From: Hyperoodon ampullatus
Lineage: Eukaryota; Chordata; Mammalia; Artiodactyla; Ziphiidae
Assembly: GCA_949752795.1 (NCBI GenBank)
Contig: OX457071.1
Coordinates: 75,977,983 to 76,041,982, forward strand
Direction of reading: 5' to 3'
Length of the DNA stretch: 64,000 nt
The position numbers were made by a program, and so were the translations under genes. Shown in pieces: positions 46,901-55,900 of this stretch; within the stretch, counting starts at the first letter, position 1; each line of letters starts with the position of its first letter. A model generated the notes under the pieces. That model was not told the DNA's origin, made no database searches, and worked only from the letters and a program-made list of their open reading frames with translations.

Positions 46901-49900
46901 AAGAGTAATTCAGGAACTGACAATATTCAAGCGCATTAACCATTCATCCAGTCAGGGGATCTCCTCCTACACCAGGCTGAAGGGCTGCAGGGTCCTGCAC
47001 CACACATCCAAGCTCCCGGCTGGCCTGCGGCTCTCCATCTCAGTCGTGGACAGCAGCGATGAGGCCACCATCCGCCTGGCAAACCTGCTCAAGGTGGAGA
47101 AGGTAAAGACCACCAGCTGCTTAAAGCTTATCTTAAAAGACATCGAAAATGCATTTTATTCACACGAAGAGATGACACACCTTATGTTGTGGGTCCTCGA
47201 GAATCTATCCTCTCTTAAAAATGAGAATCCAAATGTGCTTGATTGGCTAATGCCATTAAAATTCATTCAGATCTCACAGGAGCGGCTGGTATCGGCCAGT
47301 GAGCTCTTTGACCCTGATGTGGAAGTATTAAAGGACCTCTTCTATGATGAAGAAGAAACTTGTTTCCCACCCTCAGCTTTTACCTCACCAGATATTCTTC
47401 ACTCTTTAAGACAGATTGGTTTAAAAAACGAAGCCAGTCTCAAAGAGAAAGATGTTGTGCAAGTGGCTAAAAAAATTGAAGCTTTACAGGCCAGCTCTTG
47501 TACAAATCAGGACATTCTCCTGAAGAAAGCCAGAACGCTCTTACTGGTCTTAAATAAGAACCACGCCCTGCTGCAGTCATCTGAAGGGAAGATGGCCCTG
47601 AAGAAAATAAAATGGGCTCCAGCTTGCAAGCAAAGGCCTCCGAACTACCCAGGCTCCTTAGTCTGGAAAGGGGATCTCTGGGATCTCTGTGCACCCGCGG
47701 ACATGTGCGACGCGGCCCACGCCATTCTGGTCGGCTCATCACTTCCTCTTGTTGAGAGTGTCCATGTGAACTTGGAAGAAGCTTTAGGTATCTTCACAAA
47801 ACCTGATATCAATGCTGTCTTAAAGCACTTTAAAATTGTTGTCGATTGGTATACTTCGAACACCTTTAGTGATGAAGACTACTATCAATTCCAGCACATT
47901 TTGCTCGAAATTTATGGATTCATGCATGATCATTTAAATGAAGGGAAGGATGCTTTTAGAGCCTTAAAATTTCCATGGGTTTGGACTGGCAAAAAGTTCT
48001 GTCCTCTCGCCCAAGCTGTGATAAAACCGTTTTATGATCTTGACCTTCAGCCTTATTTGCACAGTGTGCCTAAAACCATGGCAAAGTTCCACCAGCTTTT
48101 CAAGGCCTGTGGTTCAGTAGAGGAGCTGACGCCAGATCACATTTCCATGGTCATTCAGAAGGTGTACCTCAAAAGCGGCCAAGACCTCAGTGACCAAGAA
48201 AGCAAACAGAATCTTCATCTTATGTTGAATATTATCCGATGGCTTTATAGCAATCAGATTCCAGCAAGCCTCAACACACCAGTTCCTATACATCATAGCA
48301 GAGATCCTTCCAAGCTTATCATGAAGCCAATTCATGAATGCTGTTACTGTGACATCAAAGTTGATGATCTGAATGACTTACTGGAAGATTCTGTGGAACC
48401 AATCATTTTGGTGCATGAGGACATACCCATGAAAACTGCAGAGTGGCTGAAAGTCCCGTGCCTCAGTACAAGACTGATCAACCCCGAAAACATGGGCTTT
48501 GAGCAGTCAGGACAAAGAGAACCACTGACTGTAAGAATTAAAAATATTCTGGAAGAATACCCTTCAGTGTCAGATATCTTTAAAGAACTTCTTCAAAATG
48601 CTGATGACGCGAATGCAACAGAATGCAGCTTCATGATTGACATGAGAAGAAACATGGACATTCGAGAGAATCTCCTAGACCCGGGGATGGCAGCATGTCA
48701 TGGGCCGGCTCTGTGGTCATTCAACAACTCTCAATTCTCAGATTCGGACTTTGTGAACATAACAAGGCTAGGGGAATCTTTAAAGAGGGCAGAAGTTGAC
48801 AAAGTTGGGAAATTTGGTCTTGGGTTTAATTCCGTGTACCACATCACCGACATTCCCATCATCATGAGTCGAGAATTCATGATAATGTTTGATCCCAACA
48901 TAAACCACATCAGTAAACACATTAAAGACAGATCTAATCCCGGGATCAAAATTAATTGGAGTAAACAGCAGAAAAGACTTAGGAAATTTCCTAATCAGTT
49001 CAAACCATTCATAGACGTATTTGGCTGTCAGTTACCTCTGACCGTGGAAGCACCTTACAGCTATAGTGGGACTCTGTTCCGACTGTCCTTTAGAACTCAG
49101 CAGGAAGCCAAAGTGAGTGAAGTTAGCAGTACCTGCTACAACACAGCAGATATTTACTCTCTTGTGGATGAATTCAGTCTCTGTGGACACAGGCTTATCA
49201 TTTTCACTCAGAGTGTAACCTCAATGTATCTGAAGTACTTGAAAATTGAGGAAACCAATCCCAGCTTAGCTCAAGATACAATCATAATTAAAAAAAAATT
49301 GTGCTCTTCCAAAGCATTGATTGCACCTGTCATCAGTGTTTTAAAAGAAGCTGCTAAGCTCATGAAGACTTGCAACAGCAGTAACAAGAAGCTCCCCGCT
49401 GATGCACCCAAGTCAGCTTGCATCCTTCAGATCACAGTGGAGGAATTTCACCATGTGTTCAGAAGGATTGCTGATTTACAGTCACCACTTTTTAGAGGTC
49501 CAGATGACGACCCAGCTGCTCTCTTTGAAATGGCTAAGTCCGGCCAATCCAAAAAGCCATCGGATGAGTTACCACAAAAAACAATGGAGTGTACCATGTG
49601 GCTTATATGTACCTGCATGGATACAGGAGAGGCTCTCAAGTTTTCCCTGAGTGAGAGCGGGAGAAGGCTGGGAGTAGTTCCTTGTGGGGCCGTGGGAGTT
49701 TTTCTGGCTGAGATCCAGGACCAGAAGTGGGCTGTGAGACCACAGGCTGGAGAGGTGTTCTGCTATTTACCCCTACGAATCAAAACAGGATTGCCGGTTC
49801 ACATCAACGGGTGCTTTGCTGTTACTTCAAACAGGAAAGAGATCTGGAAGACAGATACGAAAGGACGCTGGAACACCACCTTCATGAGACACGTCATTGT

Positions 49901-52900
49901 GAAAGCTTACCTAGAAGCACTCAGCATCCTGCGTGACCTGGCCACGAGTGGGGAGCTGATGGACTATACTTACCATGCAGTGTGGCCTGACCCTGATCTG
50001 GTTCATGATGACTTCTCTGTAATTTGTCAAGGGTTTTATGAAGATATAGCTCACGGGAAAGGGAAGGAATTGACAAGAGTCTTCTCTGATGGGTCCACAT
50101 GGGTTTCCATGAAGAATGTGAGATTTCTAGATGACTGTATACTTAAGCGAAGAGATGTTGGTCCAGCAGCCTTCAAGATATTTTTGAAATACCTCAAGAA
50201 GACTGGGTCGAAAAACCTCTGTGCTGTTGAACTTCCTTCTTCAGTAAAATTAGGATTTGAAGAAGCTGGCTGCAAACAGATACTGCTTGAAAATACATTT
50301 TCAGAGAAACAGTTTTTTTCAGAAGTGTTTTTTCCAAATATTCAAGAAATTGAAGCAGAACTCAGAGATCCTTTAATGAATTTTGTTCTGAACGAGAAAG
50401 TTGATGAGTTCTCAGGAATTCTTCGTGTTACTCCATGTATCCCTTGCTCTCTGGAGGGGCATCCTCTGGTTTTACCATCAAGATTAATCCACCCTGAAGG
50501 ACGGGTTGCAAAGTTATTTGATACTAAAGACGGACGATTTCCTTACGGCTCTACTCAGGACTACCTAAATCCTATTATTCTGATTAAACTCGTCCAGTTA
50601 GGTATGGCAAAAGATGATATTTTATGGGATGACATGCTAGAACGTGCCGAGTCAGTAGCTGAAATTAATAAAAGTGATCACGGTGCTGCTTGTCTAAGAA
50701 GTAGCATCCTGTTAAGTCTTATTGATGAAAAACTAAAAATAAGGGATCCTAGAGCAAAGGATTTTGCTGCAAAATATCAAACAATCCCCTTCCTCCCATT
50801 TCTCACAAAACCAGCAGGTTTTTCTTTGGACTGGAAAGGTAACAGTTTTAAGCCTGAAACCATGTTTGCAGCAACCGACCTTTATACAGCTGAGCATCAG
50901 GATATAGTTTGTCTTTTGCAGCCAGTTCTAAACGAAAATTCACATTCCTTCAGAGGCTGCGGTTCAGTGCCACTGGCTGTTAAAGAGTTTTTGGGGTTAC
51001 TGCGGAAGCCCACAGTTGACCTGGTTGTAAACCAGTTGAAAGAAGTTGCAAAATCAGTTGATGATGGAATCACATTGTACCAGGAGAACATCACCAACGC
51101 TTGCTACAAATACCTTCATGAAGCAATGATGCAAAGTGACACCACTAAGATATCAATTATTGAAAAGTTAAAAATCTTTAGCTTCATTCTAGTTGAGAAT
51201 GCATATGTTGACTCAGAAAAAATTGCTTTTCATTTGAATTTTGAAGCAGCCCCATACCTTTACCAGTTGCCTAATAAATATAAAAATAATTTCCGTGAAC
51301 TTTTTGAAAGTGTGGGTGTGAGGCAGTCTTTTACTGTTGAAGATTTTGCCCTTGTTTTGGAATCTATTGCTCAAGAAAAAGAGACAAAACAAATAACAGA
51401 AGAGAATTTTCAGCTTTGCCGGCGAATAATCAGTGAAGGAATATGGAGTCTCATTAGAGAAAAGAAACAAGAATTTTGTGAGAAAAATTATGGCCAAATA
51501 TTATTGCCAGATACTAATCTTAGGCTTCTCCCTGCAAAATCTTTATGCTACAATGATTGTCCCTGGATAAAAGTAAAGGATAGCACTGTAAAATACTGTC
51601 ATGCAGATATACCTAGGGAAGTGGCTGTGAAACTAGGAGCAGTACCAAAGCGACATAAAGCCTTAGAAAGGTATGCGTCCAACATCTGCTTTACAACGCT
51701 GGGCACTGAATTTGGACAGAAGGAAAAACTGACCAGCAGAATTAAGAGTATCCTTAATGCCTATCCTTCAGAAAAGGAAATGCTGAAAGAACTTCTGCAG
51801 AATGCTGATGATGCAAAGGCTACAGAAATCTGTTTTGTGTTTGACCCTCGACAGCATCCAGTTGATAGGATATTTGACGACAAGTGGGCCCCCTTGCAGG
51901 GGCCAGCACTGTGTGTGTACAACAACCAGCCTTTCACAGAAGACGACGTCAGAGGGATTCAGAACCTCGGGAAAGGCACCAAGGAAGGAAATCCGTGTAA
52001 AACTGGACAATACGGAATAGGATTCAATTCTGTGTATCACATTACAGACTGCCCTTCTTTTATTTCCGGCAATGACATCCTGTGTATTTTTGATCCTCAT
52101 GCCAGATACGCACCAGGAGCCACATCTGTTAGTCCTGGACGCATGTTTAGAGATTTGGATGAAGATTTTCGGACACAGTTCTCAGATGTTCTGGATCTTT
52201 ATCTGGGAACCCACTTTAAACTGGATAATTGCACAATGTTTCGGTTTCCTCTTCGTAATGTGGAAATGGCAAAAGTTTCAGAAATTTCTTCAGTTCCATC
52301 ATCAGACAGAATGGTCCAGAATCTTTTGGACAAACTGCGGTCAGATGGGGCTGAACTTTTAATGTTTCTTAATCACATGGAAAAAATTTCTATTTGTGAA
52401 ATAGATAAAGCTACGGGAGCCCTAAACGTGCTGTATTCTGTGAAGGGCAACATCACCGATGGAGACAGGCTGAAAAGGAAGCAGTTTCACGCATCTGTAA
52501 TTGACAGTGTCACTAAAAAGAGGCCGCTCAAGGACATACCGGTTCAGCAGATCACCTACACTATGGATACGGAGGACTCTGAGGGAAACCTTACCACCTG
52601 GCTAATTTGTAATAGATCAGGTTTTTCAAGTATGGAGAAAGTATCTAAGAGCGTTATATCAGCTCACAAGAACCAAGATATCACTCTCTTCCCACGTGGT
52701 GGAGTAGCTGCCTGCATCACCCACAACTACAAAAAGCCCCACAGGGCCTTCTGCTTTCTGCCCCTCTCTTTAGAGACGGGGTTACCGTTTCACGTGAACG
52801 GCCACTTTGCTCTTGATTCAGCCAGGAGGAACCTGTGGCGGGATGACAACGGGGTGGGCGTTCGGAGTGACTGGAACAACAGCTTAATGACGGCCCTGAT

Positions 52901-55900
52901 CGCTCCTGCGTACGTCGAGTTATTAATCCAGTTAAAAAAGCGCTATTTCCCTGGTTCTGACCCGACGTTATCGGTCTTACAGAACACGCCTATTCATGTT
53001 GTAAAGGACACCTTAAAGAAGTTTTTGTCATTCTTCCCAGTCAACAGGCTTGATCTACAGCCAGATTTATACTGTCTGGTGAAAGCACTTTACAGCTGCA
53101 TCCACGAGGACATGAAGCGCCTTTTACCCGTTGTGCGGGCTCCGAACATTGATGGCTCCGACCTGCACTCTGCAGTTATAATCACTTGGATTAATATGTC
53201 GACTTCAAATAAAACTAGACCATTTTTTGACAATTTGCTGCAGGATGAATTACACCACCTTAAAAATGCAGACTATAACATCACCACACGCAAAACAGTG
53301 GCAGAGAATGTCTATAGGCTGAAACACCTGCTTTTGGAAATTGGCTTCAACTTGGTTTATAACTGTGATGAAACTGCTAATCTGTACCACTGTCTGATAG
53401 ATGCTGATATTCCCGTTAGTTATGTCACCCCTGCTGATGTGCGATCTTTTTTAATGACGTTTTCCTCTCCCGATACTAACTGCCATATTGGGAAGCTGCC
53501 TTGTCGTCTCCAGCAGACTAACCTGAAACTTTTTCACAGTTTAAAACTCTTAGTTGATTACTGTTTTAAGGATGCAGAAGAAAACGGGATTGAAGTGGAG
53601 GGACTGCCCCTTCTCATTACACTAGACAGTGTTTTGCAAACTTTTGATGCAAAACGACCCAAGTTTCTAACAACATACCATGAATTGATTCCATCCCGCA
53701 AAGACTTGTTCATGAATACATTGTACCTGAAGTACAATAATATTTTACTGAACTGTAAAGTTGCAAAAGTGTTTGACATTTCCAGCTTTGCTGACTTGTT
53801 ATCCTCTGTGTTGCCCCGTGAATATAAGACCAAAAGTTGCACAAAGTGGAAAGACAGTTTTACAAGTGAGTCTTGGCTTAAGAGTGCATGGCATTTTATC
53901 AGCGAATCCGTAAATGTGAAAGAGGATCAAGAAGAGACAAAAGCAACCTTTGACACTGTTGTTGACACCCTAAAAGACTGGGCATTGCTCCCTGGAACAA
54001 AGTTTACTGTGTCAGCCAATCAGCTTGTAGTTCCCGAAGGTGATGTTCTGCTTCCTCTAAGTCTCATGCACATTGCAGTCTTTCCAAATGCCCAGAGTGA
54101 TAAGGTTTTTCATGCTCTCATGAAAGCTGGCTGTATTCAGCTTGCTTTGAACAAAATCTGCTCCAAAGACAGTGCATTTGTTCCTCTGTTGTCATGTCAC
54201 ACAGCAAACATAGAGAGCCCCACAAGCATTTTGAAGGCTGTGCATTATATGGTCCAAACCTCAACTTTTAGAACTGAAAAATTAGTAGAAAGTGACTTTG
54301 AAGCACTTTTGATGTATTTCAACTGCAACTTGAATCACTTGATGTCCCAAGATGACATAAAAATTTTAAAGTCACTTCCATGCTACAAATCCATCAGTGG
54401 TCGCTATATGAGCATTGCGAAATTTGGAACATGCTATGTGCTTACAAAAAGTATTCCTTCCGCTGAAGTGGAAAAATGGACACAATCATTGTCCTCTGCA
54501 TTTCTTGAAGAAAAAATACACTTAAAAGAACTATATGAGGTGCTTGGTTGTGTACCCGTAGATGATCTTGAGGTCTATTTGAAACACCTCTTACCCAAAA
54601 TTGAAAATCTCTCTTATGATGCAAAATTAGAGCATTTGATCTATCTTAAGAATAGACTCTCAAGTATTGAGGAATTGTCAGAGATCAAGGAACAACTTTT
54701 TGAAAAACTGGAAAGTTTATTGATAATCCATGATGCTAACAGTCGACTAAAGCAAGCCAAACATTTCTATGATAGAACTGTGAGAGTTTTTGAAGTTATG
54801 CTTCCTGAAAAATTGTTTATTCCTAAGGACTTCTTTAAAAAATTGGAACAACTTATAAAACCCAAAAATCAAGTTGCATTTATGACATCCTGGGTAGAAT
54901 TCTTAAGAAATATCGGACTAAAACACATCCTTTCTCAGCAGCAGTTGTTACAGTTTGCTAAGGAGATCAGTGTGAGGGCTAATACAGAAAACTGGTCTAA
55001 AGAAACATTGCAAAATACAGTCGATATCCTTCTCCACCATATATTCCAAGAACGAATGGATTTGTTATCTGGAAATTTTTTGAAAGAACTGTCTTTAATA
55101 CCATTCTTATGTCCCGAGCGGGCCCCTGCTGAATTCATTCGATTTCATCCTCAGTATCAAGAGGTAAACGGAACGCTTCCTCTTATAAAGTTCAACGGAG
55201 CACAGGTGAATCCAAAATTCAAGCAGTGCGATGTGCTCCAGCTGTTATGGACGTCATGCCCTATTCTTCCAGAGAAAGCCACCCCCTTGAGCATCAAAGA
55301 ACAAGAAGGGAGTGACCTTGGTCCACAAGAACAGCTGGAGCAGGTTTTAAGTATGCTGAATGTGAACCTGGACCCCCCTCTGGATAAGGTTATCAATAAC
55401 TGCAGGAACATATGCAACATCACAACTCTGGATGAAGACATGGTCAAGACTAGAGCAAAGGTCTTAAGGAGCATATACGAGTTTCTCAGCGCAGAGAAAA
55501 GGGAGTTCCGTTTTCAACTGCGGGGCGTTGCTTTTGTGATGGTGGAAGATGGCTGGAAGCTTCTGAAGCCGGAGGAGGTGGTGATCAATCTTGAGTATGA
55601 GTCTGATTTTAAACCGTATCTGTACAAGCTGCCTTTAGAACTGGGCACCTTTCACCAGCTGTTCAAACACTTAGGCACTGAAGATATCATTTCAACCAAG
55701 CAGTATGTTGAAGTGCTGAGCCGCATATTCAAAAATTCTGAAGGAAAACAGTTAGATCCTAATGAAATGCGCACCGTTAAGAGAGTCGTTTCTGGCTTGT
55801 TCAAGAGTCTACAGAATGACTCGGTCAAGGTGCGGGGCGATCTCGAGAACATCCGGGACCTTTCACTCTACCTGCCAAGCCAGGATGGGAGGCTGGTGAA